From an uncultured Schumannella sp. (GTDB lineage Bacteria > Actinomycetota > Actinomycetes > Actinomycetales > Microbacteriaceae): a stretch of DNA of 59,570 bases. The DNA lies in contig NZ_CAJQNT010000014.1 of the NCBI RefSeq assembly GCF_905479755.1, forward strand, positions 1 through 59,570, given 5' to 3'. The position numbers were made by a program, and so were the translations under genes. This document shows positions 24,903 through 32,899 of this stretch, in pieces (position 1 is the first letter of the stretch; every line of letters starts with the position of its first letter). A model generated the notes under the pieces. That model was not told the DNA's origin and searched no databases. It saw only the letters and a program-made list of their open reading frames with translations.

Positions 24903-25754
24903 CTAGCCGCCGAATGGCGAGCTGCCGCGCCCAGCGGCGAGGATCCGCTCGTACACCTCGAGCGAGGTCGTGTTCTCGGCGAGCCGATTCGGCTTGCCCT
25001 CGCCGTGGTAGTCGCTCGACCCCGTGACGAACAGGTCGTAGCGTTCGGCAAGCTCCCGAAGTCGCTGCTTGCCGTCGTCGGTGTTCTCCCGGTGCTCCAC
25101 CTCGAGCCCGGCGAGTCCCGCGTCGACCAGTTCGGCGATCGCTCGCTCCGAGAGCACCCCGTCGCGCCCGTGCGTTGCCGGATGCGCGAGCACCGGCACG
25201 CCGCCCGCCGCCCGGATGAGGCGCACACCGTCGAGCGGCGTCGGCGCGTAGTGCGGTTCGCTGTAGCCCGCGCGCGGGTGCAGAATCCCCCCGAACGCCT
25301 CACCGCGGTCGGCGACATGCCCGCGCGCCACCAAGGCGTCGGCGATGTGCGGCCGGCCGATCGTCGCGCCGGTCGCGGAGTGCTCCAGCACGTCATCCCA
25401 GGAGAGGTCATAGTCGCGCGCGATGCGCTCCACGATGCGCTCGGCGCGCGTCAGCCGGTCATCGCGGATGCGTCCCGTCTCGCGCAGCAGGGCCGGATTC
25501 TCCGGGTCGACCAGGTAGGCGAGGACGTGGACGGAGCGCCAGTCGAGGCGCGTCGAGAACTCCATCCCCGGCACCACCACGAGCGAGGTGCCGACGACCG
25601 CGCGGCGCGCCTCGTCCCAGCCCGCCGTCGAGTCATGGTCGGTGAGCGCGACGACGTCGAGACCGCCCGCGATCGCAGCCTCGACCAGTTCGCTCGGCGA
25701 CTCGGTGCCGTCCGACACGCGTGAGTGCGTATGCAGATCGATCGGCCCGGGCAT
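24903..25754 (-). CDS. PHP-domain phosphoesterase (RNase AM / nucleoside 3',5'-bisphosphatase-like)
   Basis: 283 residues from ATG 25754, supported by a -10 six nt upstream. Metal-binding PHP motifs: DLHTHSRVSDG, ALTDHDSTAGW, PGMEFS, GRPHIADALV, LAHPATHG and GSSDYHGEGKPN. This is the YciV/TrpH-like group, which cleaves short 5' oligoribonucleotides or 3',5'-nucleoside bisphosphates. Divergent from the EEP hydrolase gene with a 25-bp gap that carries overlapping promoters; convergent with the helicase gene. Confidence 0.9.
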   Translation of the reverse strand: MPGPIDLHTHSRVSDGTESPSELVEAAIAGGLDVVALTDHDSTAGWDEARRAVVGTSLVVVPGMEFSTRLDWRSVHVLAYLVDPENPALLRETGRIRDDRLTRAERIVERIARDYDLSWDDVLEHSATGATIGRPHIADALVARGHVADRGEAFGGILHPRAGYSEPHYAPTPLDGVRLIRAAGGVPVLAHPATHGRDGVLSERAIAELVDAGLAGLEVEHRENTDDGKQRLRELAERYDLFVTGSSDYHGEGKPNRLAENTTSLEVYERILAAGRGSSPFGG

Positions 25755-25760
25755 CCTCAC

Positions 25761-25770
25761 ATCGTAGGCT
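25761..25770. promoter_or_regulatory. overlapping divergent -10 elements
   Basis: Minus-strand TACGAT (25766-25761) is 6 nt before ATG 25754. Plus-strand TAGGCT (25765-25770) is 9 nt before ATG 25780. The two share a TA step. Confidence 0.55.
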
Positions 25771-25779
25771 TGCCGCGAC

Positions 25780-26787
25780 ATGATTCGCCGCGCCCTCGCC
25801 ACCCTCCTCGCCGTGGGTCTCGCCCTCTTCCTCCTCGTCGGTAGCTGGCCGCAGCTCTTCGGCGTGCATCGCACCCTGGTGTTCGCGGAGCTGACCGCGA
25901 TGCGCGGGCTGCTGGTGGCGGTGGCGCTCGTGGCGATCATGTTCCTGATCGTGATCGCGCTCGTCTCGCAACCACTGAGGCGCATCAGCGCCGTGCTCGC
26001 GCTCGTGCTGTTCGGGGTGGTGGCCCTCAACCTCGCGGTGCTCTCGACGCGCGGCTTCGGCGACCCCGCGTTTCAGGAGAAGGCGCCCGCCGATCTGACC
26101 GTCTTCACCTGGAACACCCTCGGCGATGCGCCCGGCGCGGGGGTGATCGCCGAGTTCGCGCTCGAACACGAGGTCGACATCCTCGCGCTCCCGGAGACGA
26201 GCCGCGAGGCCGCCGACGAGATCGCGGCGCGGATGGGTCAGGGCGGGGTGTCGATGCAGGTCTTCGTGATCGCCCTCGACGAGTTGAAGTCGCGCTCGAC
26301 CGCGCTCCTGGTGAGCGACGGACTCGGCACCTACCGCCTCGACGAGACCGCGGGCAGCACCCCGTATCTTCCGAGCGTGACCGCGGTGCCGACCGACGGC
26401 AGCGGGCCGACGATCATCGCGGCGCATCCGGTCGCCCCGATTCCCGGCTACATCGACGACTGGGAGCCGGGGCTCGAGTGGCTCGCCGAGTCGTGCCGCG
26501 GCGGGAACGTCATCCTCGCGGGCGACCTGAACTCGACCCTCGATCACTACCAGGGGCTCGCGGATGACGGGGCCGCGCTCGGCACCTGCTTCGACGGTGC
26601 GAAACAGACCGGCAATGCGGCGCTCGGCACCTGGCCCTCGCAACTGCCCGAACTGCTGAGCGCGCCGATCGACCACGTCATGGCGACATCGGAGTGGGAG
26701 TTCGTCGGGTTCCGCGTCGTGGGCGCGCTCGACGGGCTCGGCAGCGATCATCGCGCCGTCCTGGCGCAGCTTCGCCCCGTCGGCTGA
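25780..26787 (+). CDS. membrane-anchored endonuclease/exonuclease/phosphatase family protein
   Basis: 335 residues. Three N-terminal helices (about 5-26, 41-63 and 70-90) are followed by an extracytoplasmic EEP domain with all landmark residues: FTWNTLGD (Asn), ALPETS (metal Glu), AAHPVAP, AGDLNST, PIDHVMA and GSDHRAVLA (catalytic Asp-His). The family includes phospholipase-like and nuclease-like enzymes; the substrate here is unknown. An outside-facing nuclease or lipid phosphatase is the best guess. Confidence 0.88.
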   Translation: MIRRALATLLAVGLALFLLVGSWPQLFGVHRTLVFAELTAMRGLLVAVALVAIMFLIVIALVSQPLRRISAVLALVLFGVVALNLAVLSTRGFGDPAFQEKAPADLTVFTWNTLGDAPGAGVIAEFALEHEVDILALPETSREAADEIAARMGQGGVSMQVFVIALDELKSRSTALLVSDGLGTYRLDETAGSTPYLPSVTAVPTDGSGPTIIAAHPVAPIPGYIDDWEPGLEWLAESCRGGNVILAGDLNSTLDHYQGLADDGAALGTCFDGAKQTGNAALGTWPSQLPELLSAPIDHVMATSEWEFVGFRVVGALDGLGSDHRAVLAQLRPVG

Positions 26788-26808
26788 GCCGAATCCGCCG
26801 CCCGGTGC

Positions 26809-26814
26809 GAGAAT
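26809..26814 (+). promoter_or_regulatory. -10 element for the aminopeptidase gene
   Basis: GAGAAT, N6 (GGGCGC), then ATG 26821; an upstream TGC gives an extended -10 look. Confidence 0.45.
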
Positions 26815-26820
26815 GGGCGC

Positions 26821-28305
26821 ATGAGCAAGTCGACGACGCAGGGCACTCCGAAAACGGCCAACCGCTCCACCACGCCCGGTTCGGACCGCTTCAAGGAGTT
26901 CATCTCCGGCAGCTGGGCGGAACGCGCGGATACCGCTGCCGCCCCGCGCGAGTCGGCTCCGTTCGCGGCGGCCCGGCGGGCGCGCATCTCGGTGCAGTTC
27001 CCCGGCCAACGCCTCATCATTCCGGCCGGCCCGGCTCGCGTCCGCTCCAATGACACCGACTACCCGTACCGCGCCCACAGCGCCTTCTCGCACCTCACCG
27101 GCTGGGGAAGCGACGCCGTGCCGGACAGTGTGCTCGTGCTCGAGCCCGTCGGTCCGGCGCACGAGGCCGTGCTGTACTTCCGGCCGAGCGCGGGGCGCGA
27201 CTCCGACGAGTTCTACGCGAACGCGGCGATCGGCGAGTTCTGGACCGGCGCGCGCCCCTCGCTCGACGACGTCGCCGCCGACCTCGGACTCGCCACCCGC
27301 GCGCTCACCGAGTTCTCGGCCGTGCTGGAGAGCGGCGACGCGACGACCCTCATCGTGCGCGACGCCGACGACGCGCTCACCGACCAGCTCGACGGCCGCC
27401 GCCTGCTGGCCGCCTCGTCCGACCTGCTCGAGGTCGAGACCGACCCCGACACCGAATTCGCCCGCGCCCTGAGCGAGCTGCGTCTCGTCAAGGATGCCTG
27501 GGAGATCCGGCAGATGCGCGACGCCGTCGCCGCGACCAAGCTCGGCTTCGACGACGTCATCGCCGACCTCCCCCAGGTGCTGGCGCATCGCCGCGGTGAG
27601 CGGCTGGTCGAAGGCACCTTCAACCGGCGCGCCCGCGCCGAAGGCAACGCCGTCGGCTACGACACGATCGCCGCGAGCGGTCCGCACGCGTGCATCCTGC
27701 ACTGGACCCGCAATGACGGCGCCGTAGAGCCGGGCGACCTGATGCTGATCGATGCGGGCATCGAACTCGACTCGCTGTACACGGCCGACATCACACGCAC
27801 CCTCCCGGTGAGCGGCACCTTCACCGAGGTGCAGCGCCGCGTGTATGAAGCGGTGCTCGAGGCGGCCGATGCAGCCTTCGCGGTGGTGCGGCCGGGCATC
27901 CGCTTCCGCGAGGTGCACGCCGCGGCGATGCAGGTCATCGCTCGGAAGACCGCCGAGTGGGGCTTTCTGCCGGTGAGCGCCGAGGAGTCGCTCGAGCCGG
28001 ACGCGCAGTTCCACCGCCGGTACATGGTGCACGGCACTTCGCACCACCTCGGCATGGATGTGCACGACTGCGCACAGGCGCGTCGCGAGCTCTACCTCGA
28101 CGGCGTGCTCGAGCCCGGGATGGTGTTCACGATCGAGCCGGGCCTGTACTTCCAGCCGGACGATCTGACGGTGCCGGAGGAATTCCGCGGCATCGGCGTG
28201 CGGATCGAAGACGACGTGCTGGTGACCGCAGAGGGCTGCGAAAGCCTGTCGGCGGGCATCCCGCGCACCGTCGCCGAGGTGGAGGCGTGGCTCGCCGGGC
28301 GGTGA
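26821..28305 (+). CDS. pepP: Xaa-Pro aminopeptidase (aminopeptidase P family)
   Basis: 494 residues: an N-terminal AMP_N domain (FPGQRLIIPAG, YPYRAHSAFSHLTGW) and a C-terminal pita-bread M24 domain. The dinuclear-metal ligands are visible: Asp in LIDAGIE and TADITRT, His in TSHHLGMDVHD, Glu in TIEPGLYF and GVRIEDDVLVT. It removes N-terminal residues that precede proline, in the cytoplasm. The first 45 residues are a Ser/Thr-rich extension. It is followed by a convergent stress-protein gene with only a 3-bp gap. Confidence 0.95.
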   Translation: MSKSTTQGTPKTANRSTTPGSDRFKEFISGSWAERADTAAAPRESAPFAAARRARISVQFPGQRLIIPAGPARVRSNDTDYPYRAHSAFSHLTGWGSDAVPDSVLVLEPVGPAHEAVLYFRPSAGRDSDEFYANAAIGEFWTGARPSLDDVAADLGLATRALTEFSAVLESGDATTLIVRDADDALTDQLDGRRLLAASSDLLEVETDPDTEFARALSELRLVKDAWEIRQMRDAVAATKLGFDDVIADLPQVLAHRRGERLVEGTFNRRARAEGNAVGYDTIAASGPHACILHWTRNDGAVEPGDLMLIDAGIELDSLYTADITRTLPVSGTFTEVQRRVYEAVLEAADAAFAVVRPGIRFREVHAAAMQVIARKTAEWGFLPVSAEESLEPDAQFHRRYMVHGTSHHLGMDVHDCAQARRELYLDGVLEPGMVFTIEPGLYFQPDDLTVPEEFRGIGVRIEDDVLVTAEGCESLSAGIPRTVAEVEAWLAGR

Positions 28306-28308
28306 CGC

Positions 28309-28800
28309 CTAGTCTTCGACCGGCCGCGCGAGCACGTCGCGCGCCTTGAGGAGGAGAGTCGGGTCGACGATCACGTCGTAGCTCTCGGCGAGCACCTGCG
28401 ACGTCGACTGGAAGTCGCGGCTGCGGCGCGAGACCGCGTAACCGGCCAGTCGGAAGAACATGCCGAAGGCGGCACCGATCAGAATTGCGGCCCCGAACAG
28501 CCCCCAGTTGATGGTCGGCTGCACGAAGGTGAACAGCAGCCCGAGGAACAGCCCGAACCAGGCACCGCTCAGCGCGCCTTCGAGCGCCGCACGATTCCAG
28601 GACAGCTTGCGGGTGACGCGCTCGACCGTCTTCAGGTCATTGCCGACGATCGCCAGCTTGGCGACCGGGAAATCCGCCTTGGCCAGGTGATCCACCGTGC
28701 GCTGCGCCTCGGCATAGGTCGCATAGCTTCCGACGACCTCGCCGTGCGGGACGGAGACATCGACGGTGCGACGGCGGAATGGTCCGGTGTTGGTCACCAC
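28309..28800 (-). CDS. general stress protein 17M-like membrane protein
   Basis: 163 residues. GTG start at 28800 is chosen because GGGAG lies 6 nt upstream. The N-terminal YflT/GSP17M-like domain (VGSYATYAEAQRTVDHLA to KLAIVGNDLKTVERV) is followed by two helices (about 85-103 and 108-128). The family is widespread in actinobacteria and no activity is known. Divergent from the MgtE_N-CBS gene with a 33-bp gap. Confidence 0.85.
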   Translation of the reverse strand: MVTNTGPFRRRTVDVSVPHGEVVGSYATYAEAQRTVDHLAKADFPVAKLAIVGNDLKTVERVTRKLSWNRAALEGALSGAWFGLFLGLLFTFVQPTINWGLFGAAILIGAAFGMFFRLAGYAVSRRSRDFQSTSQVLAESYDVIVDPTLLLKARDVLARPVED

Positions 28801-28821
28801 GGAATTCTCCCATACGGCGAG

Positions 28822-28827
28822 TAGGGT
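28822..28827 (+). promoter_or_regulatory. -10 element, leaderless-type, for MgtE_N-CBS/DUF1003/mrp
   Basis: TAGGGT, N6 (TTGACC), then GTG 28834. This spacing decides for GTG 28834 over the in-frame TTG at 28828. Confidence 0.6.
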
Positions 28828-28833
28828 TTGACC

Positions 28834-30144
28834 GTGAGCGCCACGAGAGTCTTCGTTGCCCGTTTGGCCGGGTGCTCCGTTTTCGACCCCGCGGGCGACC
28901 GCGTCGGCAAGGTGCGCGACGTGATCGTGGTCTACCGCAAGTCGGATGCGCCGAGCGTCGTCGGTCTGCTCGTCGAGATCCCCGGAAAGAGGCGCGTGTT
29001 CGTCTCGATCGGGCGCGTCACGAGCATCGGCTCGGGCCAGATCATCACCACGGGGCTGTTCAACCTGCGCCGCTTCGAGCAGCGCGGCGGCGAGGTGCGC
29101 GTGATCGCCGAACTGCTGGGTCGTCGGATGGTGCTGCGCGACGGCTCGGGTGAGGCCACGATCGAGGACGTCGCGATCGAAGAGAGCGCACCGGCGGAGT
29201 GGTCGGTCGGCGACCTGTTCCTGCGTCGCCCCCCGACAACCCCGTTCGGCAAGGGGGCCACCGTGTTCGCCACCTGGGATCAGGTGCGCGAGAAGAACGC
29301 GCCGGGCGAATCCCAGTCCGCCGAGCAGCTGATCGCCACCTACTCGGATCTGCGCCCCGCCGACCTCGCGAACACTCTGCTCGACCTGCCCGAGGATCGC
29401 CGGCTCGAGGTCGCCGAGGAACTGCCCGACGAACGGCTCGCCGACGCGCTCGAGGAGATGCCCGAGCAGGAACAGGTCGAACTGATCAGCCGGCTCGACG
29501 ACGAACGCGCCGCCGAGGTGCTCGACCAGATGGAGCCCGACGACGCGGCCGACCTGATCGCTCAGCTCTCCGCCGAGAAGGGCGAGGCCCTGCTGCAGCT
29601 GATGCAGCCGGACGAGGCCGAGGACGTCCGGTTCCTGCTCTCCTACGACCCGGAGACCGCCGGTGGCCTCATGACGACCGAGCCGATCATCGTCTCGGCC
29701 GACGCCACCGTGGCCGAGGGGCTCGCCCTCATCCGCCGCCACGAGCTGGCTCCCGCGCTGGGCGCCGCGATCTGCGTGACGCTCCCGCCCTACGAACCGC
29801 CCACCGGGCGTTTCCTCGGCATGGTGCACTTCCAGCGGATGCTCCGCTACCCGCCGCATGAGCGCCTCGGCACGATCCTCGACCAGGGTCTCGAGCCCGT
29901 GACGCCCGAGACGAGCGCCGCCGAGGTGTCGCGCCGGCTCGCGAGCTACGACCTGGTCTCGCTGCCCGTCGTCGACGACAAACACCGACTTGTCGGGGTG
30001 GTGACCATTGATGACGTCCTCGACTATTTGCTGCCCGACGACTGGCGAAGTTCGGACGACGATCGCCCCCCGGTGACCGAGCCCAGCACCCCCACCGCCA
30101 CGATCGCGACCCGAGCAAGGAGGACGCCGTATGGCTCGCGCTGA
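28834..30144 (+). CDS. PRC-barrel / MgtE_N / CBS protein without a transport domain
   Basis: 436 residues. A PRC-barrel-like N-terminus (LAGCSVFDPAGDRVGKVRD) leads to an MgtE N-terminal superhelix at about residues 160-265 (LPDERLADALEEMPEQEQVE, MEPDDAADLIAQL) and a CBS pair (MTTEPIIVSADATVAEGL to LVGVVTIDDVLDYLL). There are no membrane helices, so it is the sensor half of MgtE without the Mg2+ channel. It overlaps the DUF1003 gene by 14 bp, and the two may act together as a membrane sensor or channel regulator (inference). Confidence 0.88.
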   Translation: MSATRVFVARLAGCSVFDPAGDRVGKVRDVIVVYRKSDAPSVVGLLVEIPGKRRVFVSIGRVTSIGSGQIITTGLFNLRRFEQRGGEVRVIAELLGRRMVLRDGSGEATIEDVAIEESAPAEWSVGDLFLRRPPTTPFGKGATVFATWDQVREKNAPGESQSAEQLIATYSDLRPADLANTLLDLPEDRRLEVAEELPDERLADALEEMPEQEQVELISRLDDERAAEVLDQMEPDDAADLIAQLSAEKGEALLQLMQPDEAEDVRFLLSYDPETAGGLMTTEPIIVSADATVAEGLALIRRHELAPALGAAICVTLPPYEPPTGRFLGMVHFQRMLRYPPHERLGTILDQGLEPVTPETSAAEVSRRLASYDLVSLPVVDDKHRLVGVVTIDDVLDYLLPDDWRSSDDDRPPVTEPSTPTATIATRARRTPYGSR

Positions 30145-30649
30145 CCGCCGCGATAGCGTCCGCCTCGACGCCCCCAAGGGCCTGCGCACCCCGTTCGTGC
30201 CCCGGTGGCAGGGCCGCGACCGCTTCGGGCGCTTCACCGAGGCGATCGCCCGCGGCATGGGAACACCCTGGTTCCTGCTGGTGCTCTCGATCTTCGTCGC
30301 CGCATGGATGACCTACAACTCGCTCGCCGAGGCGAACGACTGGTGGCGCTTCGACTCGCAAGCGCTCGGGTTCACGGTGCTGACGCTCATCCTGTCGCTC
30401 CAGGCCTCGTATGCCGCGCCGCTCATCCTGCTCGCCCAGAACCGCCAGGATGACCGGGACCGCGTGCAGATTGAACAGGACCGTCAGCGCGCCGAGCGCA
30501 ATCTCGCCGACACCGAGTACCTGGCGCGCGAGGTCGTCGCCCTGCGCCTGGCGATCAAGGACATGGCGACCAAGGACTTCATCCGCGCGGAACTCCGTTC
30601 GCTGTTGGAGGAGCTCGACGCCGATCGCGAGGAGTCGCGTGAGCGCTGA
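30131..30649 (+). CDS. DUF1003 membrane protein
   Basis: 172 residues with two helices (WFLLVLSIFVAAW at about 55-73; FTVLTLILSLQASYAAPLIL at about 85-106). A C-terminal coiled coil carries the conserved NRQDDRDR, ADTEYLAREV and ALRLAIKD. Function is unknown. It overlaps both neighbours (14 bp upstream, 11 bp downstream), so the three-gene unit is tightly coupled. Confidence 0.9.
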   Translation: MARADRRDSVRLDAPKGLRTPFVPRWQGRDRFGRFTEAIARGMGTPWFLLVLSIFVAAWMTYNSLAEANDWWRFDSQALGFTVLTLILSLQASYAAPLILLAQNRQDDRDRVQIEQDRQRAERNLADTEYLAREVVALRLAIKDMATKDFIRAELRSLLEELDADREESRER

Positions 30650-31736
30650 GCTCACCGACGCGGTGCGGCGCGCCCTAGCGCGCGTGCAGGACCCGGAGAT
30701 CCGTCGCCCGATCACCGACCTCGATATGGTGCGTGGCGTCTCGGTCGACGGCGGCACCGCCCGCGTCGAGGTGCGTCTGACGATCGTCGGATGCCCCGCC
30801 GCCGACACGATCGAACGTGACGTGCGCGAAGCGGTGCTCTCGGTCGAGGGCGTCGAGTCGATCGAGCTCGACCTCGGCGTCATGACGGTGGCCGAGCGCG
30901 AGGCGCTCACGACGAGGCTGCGCGGCTCGCGGGCGATGCCGTTCGGGCCCGACTCCCTCACGCGCATCATCGCCGTCTCCAGTGGCAAGGGCGGCGTCGG
31001 CAAGTCGACGCTCACCGCCAACCTTGCCGTCGCGCTCGCGGCCGAGGGGTTGCGGGTCGGGTTGATCGATGCCGACGTGTTCGGGTTTTCGATTCCCGGC
31101 ATCCTGGGAATCGCCGGCGCAAAGCCCACCCAGGTGGGCGAGATGATCCTGCCGCCGGTCGCGCACGACGTGAAAGTGATTTCGATCGGCATGTTCGTCG
31201 AGCCGTCGACCGCCGTCTCGTGGCGCGGTCCGTTGCTGCACCGCACGATTCAACAGTTCTTGACCGACGTGTTCTTCGGCGATCTGGATGTGTTGGTGCT
31301 CGACCTGCCGCCCGGCACGGGCGACGTCGCGATCTCGCTCGGGCAGCTGCTGCCGCACGCGGAGGTGCTCGTCGTGACGACACCGCAGCCCGCCGCCGCG
31401 GAGGTGGCCGAACGCAGCGGCCTCGTCGCGCGGCAGACCGGGCAGACCGTGATCGGCGTCGTCGAGAATATGGCGGGGCTCGTGCAGCCGGATGGCAGCG
31501 TGCTCGACGTGTTCGGCACCGGCGGGGGCGCGGATCTCGCCGCACGGCTCGACGTGCCGGTGCTGGCGAGCATCCCGTTGAGCGTGGAGCTGCGGCGCGA
31601 CGGTGACGAGGGCGAGCCGGTCGTGCTCGCGCATCCGGAGGACCCGGCGGCGCGCGCGATCTCGGAGCTGGCCCAGAAGCTGGCGCGACGCGGGCGTGGC
31701 CTGGCGGGGCGGAAGCTTCCGGTCAGCTCGCGCTAG
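30639..31736 (+). CDS. mrp: Mrp/ApbC-type Fe-S cluster carrier ATPase
   Basis: 365 residues from GTG 30639, with GAGGAG 5 nt upstream. The N-terminal MIP18/DUF59 domain (VQDPEIRRPITDLDMVRGV, TIVGCPAADTIE) is followed by a ParA-like ATPase with deviant Walker A SSGKGGVGKSTLTANLA at about 114-130, switch LIDADVFGFSIPG and Walker B VLVLDLPPGTGD. The CxxC cluster motif of E. coli Apbc/Mrp is replaced by ENMAGLVQPDGS, so cluster binding must differ or be lost. It ends the MgtE_N-DUF1003-mrp operon. Confidence 0.93.
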   Translation: MSAELTDAVRRALARVQDPEIRRPITDLDMVRGVSVDGGTARVEVRLTIVGCPAADTIERDVREAVLSVEGVESIELDLGVMTVAEREALTTRLRGSRAMPFGPDSLTRIIAVSSGKGGVGKSTLTANLAVALAAEGLRVGLIDADVFGFSIPGILGIAGAKPTQVGEMILPPVAHDVKVISIGMFVEPSTAVSWRGPLLHRTIQQFLTDVFFGDLDVLVLDLPPGTGDVAISLGQLLPHAEVLVVTTPQPAAAEVAERSGLVARQTGQTVIGVVENMAGLVQPDGSVLDVFGTGGGADLAARLDVPVLASIPLSVELRRDGDEGEPVVLAHPEDPAARAISELAQKLARRGRGLAGRKLPVSSR

Positions 31737-31760
31737 CGGGTCGTCGGTGAGCGGGCCGGT

Positions 31761-31868
31761 TCAGACGCGGCGGGTCGGCACGTGACGGTAGCCGTCTCGA
31801 GCGGTCGTGGTGAGCGTGGCGGCGATCGCGGCGACAGCGATCGCGGCGACGAGGATCAAGGTGGTCAT
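31761..31868 (-). CDS. 35-residue membrane microprotein
   Basis: ATG 31868 to TGA 31763-31761 encodes 35 residues: one helix (TTLILVAAIAVAAIAATLTT) followed by a polar tail TARDGYRHVPTRRV. This is a positive-inside single-pass layout, with codon third positions G/C-rich as in real genes. It is divergent from the LysR gene. There is no clear ribosome site. Too small for confident family assignment; the arrangement suggests it could be the target of the regulator. Confidence 0.55.
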   Translation of the reverse strand: MTTLILVAAIAVAAIAATLTTTARDGYRHVPTRRV

Positions 31869-31927
31869 GCGTCTATTTGAGCGCGTGAGTTGATGTAGCA
31901 CAATCGAATCTTTCTTTAGTAATGATT

Positions 31928-31933
31928 TAGCAT
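31928..31933 (+). promoter_or_regulatory. -10 element, leaderless-type, for the LysR gene
   Basis: TAGCAT, N6 (CACTAC), then ATG 31940. It lies in an unusually AT-rich 50-bp stretch that probably also holds the operator. Confidence 0.6.
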
Positions 31934-31939
31934 CACTAC

Positions 31940-32851
31940 ATGGATATCCATCGTCTCGCCGTGCTCCGAGAGCTCGCCGAACGCGGCAGCGTCACCGCCG
32001 TCGCCCAGGCGCTCGCCCTCACCCCCTCGGCCGTGTCACAGCAGCTGAAGATCCTCGAGCGCGAAGCCGGACTCCCCCTCACCGAGCGCTCCGGGCGCGG
32101 CCTCGCCCTGACGCCCGCCGGCCGGGTGCTCGCCGAACGCGCCATCGACGTGGCCGTCGCCCTGCAGCGCGTCGAGTCCAGCTGGGAGGAGTACCGCGAC
32201 TCCCCCCGCGGCGAGGTGTCGATCTCGACCTTCCCCACCGGCGGCATGATGTTGCTCCCGGGCCTGTTGACCCGACTGCGCGAAACCCCGGGTCTGCGCG
32301 TCGCCGTCACCGACCAAGACCCCAACCAGCCCGACTTCGCCGAACTCACCGCCCGCTACGACGTCGTGCTCGCCGACTCCGGCGGGGTGACGGCGAGTTG
32401 GCGCGAACGGCGCCTGGAGGCGGTCGAGCTGATGCGCGAGCCGCTCGATGTCGCACTGCCGGAAGGGCATCCGCTCGCCGCACGGGTCTCCCTCTCGCCC
32501 GACGATGTCATCAGTGAGCCCTGGATCGGCGTCCCCGTCGACTTCCCCTTCGACCGCATCCTCACCGATCTCGAATCGCTCACCGGGAGACCCGCCGATG
32601 TCGTCCAGCGCATCGGCGACAACGGAATCGTCGAAGAACTCGTCGCGGCCGGCCACGGCCTGGCGATCCTGCCGCGCTACACGACGCGGGACCACGGCAA
32701 CGGTCTGGTGACAAGACCGTTGCGCGGGATGCGCTCCGAGCGCGTGATCTGGGCGCTCATGCGCCCCGACATCGCCGTCCGCCCCTCGGTGCGACTCGTC
32801 GTGGATGCGCTGCGCGCGGAGGCCACCGCCTTCGTCGCCGCCCGCTCCTAG
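31940..32851 (+). CDS. LysR-family transcriptional regulator
   Basis: 303 residues. An N-terminal winged HTH (RLAVLRELAERGSVTAVAQA, LTPSAVSQQLKILEREAG) and a type-2 periplasmic-binding effector domain from about residue 92 (GEVSISTFPTGGMMLLPGL). Neighbours are a divergent 35-aa membrane microprotein and, convergently, the PLP decarboxylase/transporter operon 48 bp away. Which of these it controls cannot be read from the sequence. Confidence 0.92.
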   Translation: MDIHRLAVLRELAERGSVTAVAQALALTPSAVSQQLKILEREAGLPLTERSGRGLALTPAGRVLAERAIDVAVALQRVESSWEEYRDSPRGEVSISTFPTGGMMLLPGLLTRLRETPGLRVAVTDQDPNQPDFAELTARYDVVLADSGGVTASWRERRLEAVELMREPLDVALPEGHPLAARVSLSPDDVISEPWIGVPVDFPFDRILTDLESLTGRPADVVQRIGDNGIVEELVAAGHGLAILPRYTTRDHGNGLVTRPLRGMRSERVIWALMRPDIAVRPSVRLVVDALRAEATAFVAARS

Positions 32852-32899
32852 TGTGACGTTTCTCCGGAGATTCTGGCTCAGGACGCGGCGCGCGGGGCG

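Noticed and set aside
32868-32877. Palindrome TCTCCGGAGA after the LysR gene
   Set aside because: Ten-base palindrome with no loop or T-tract; could be chance.
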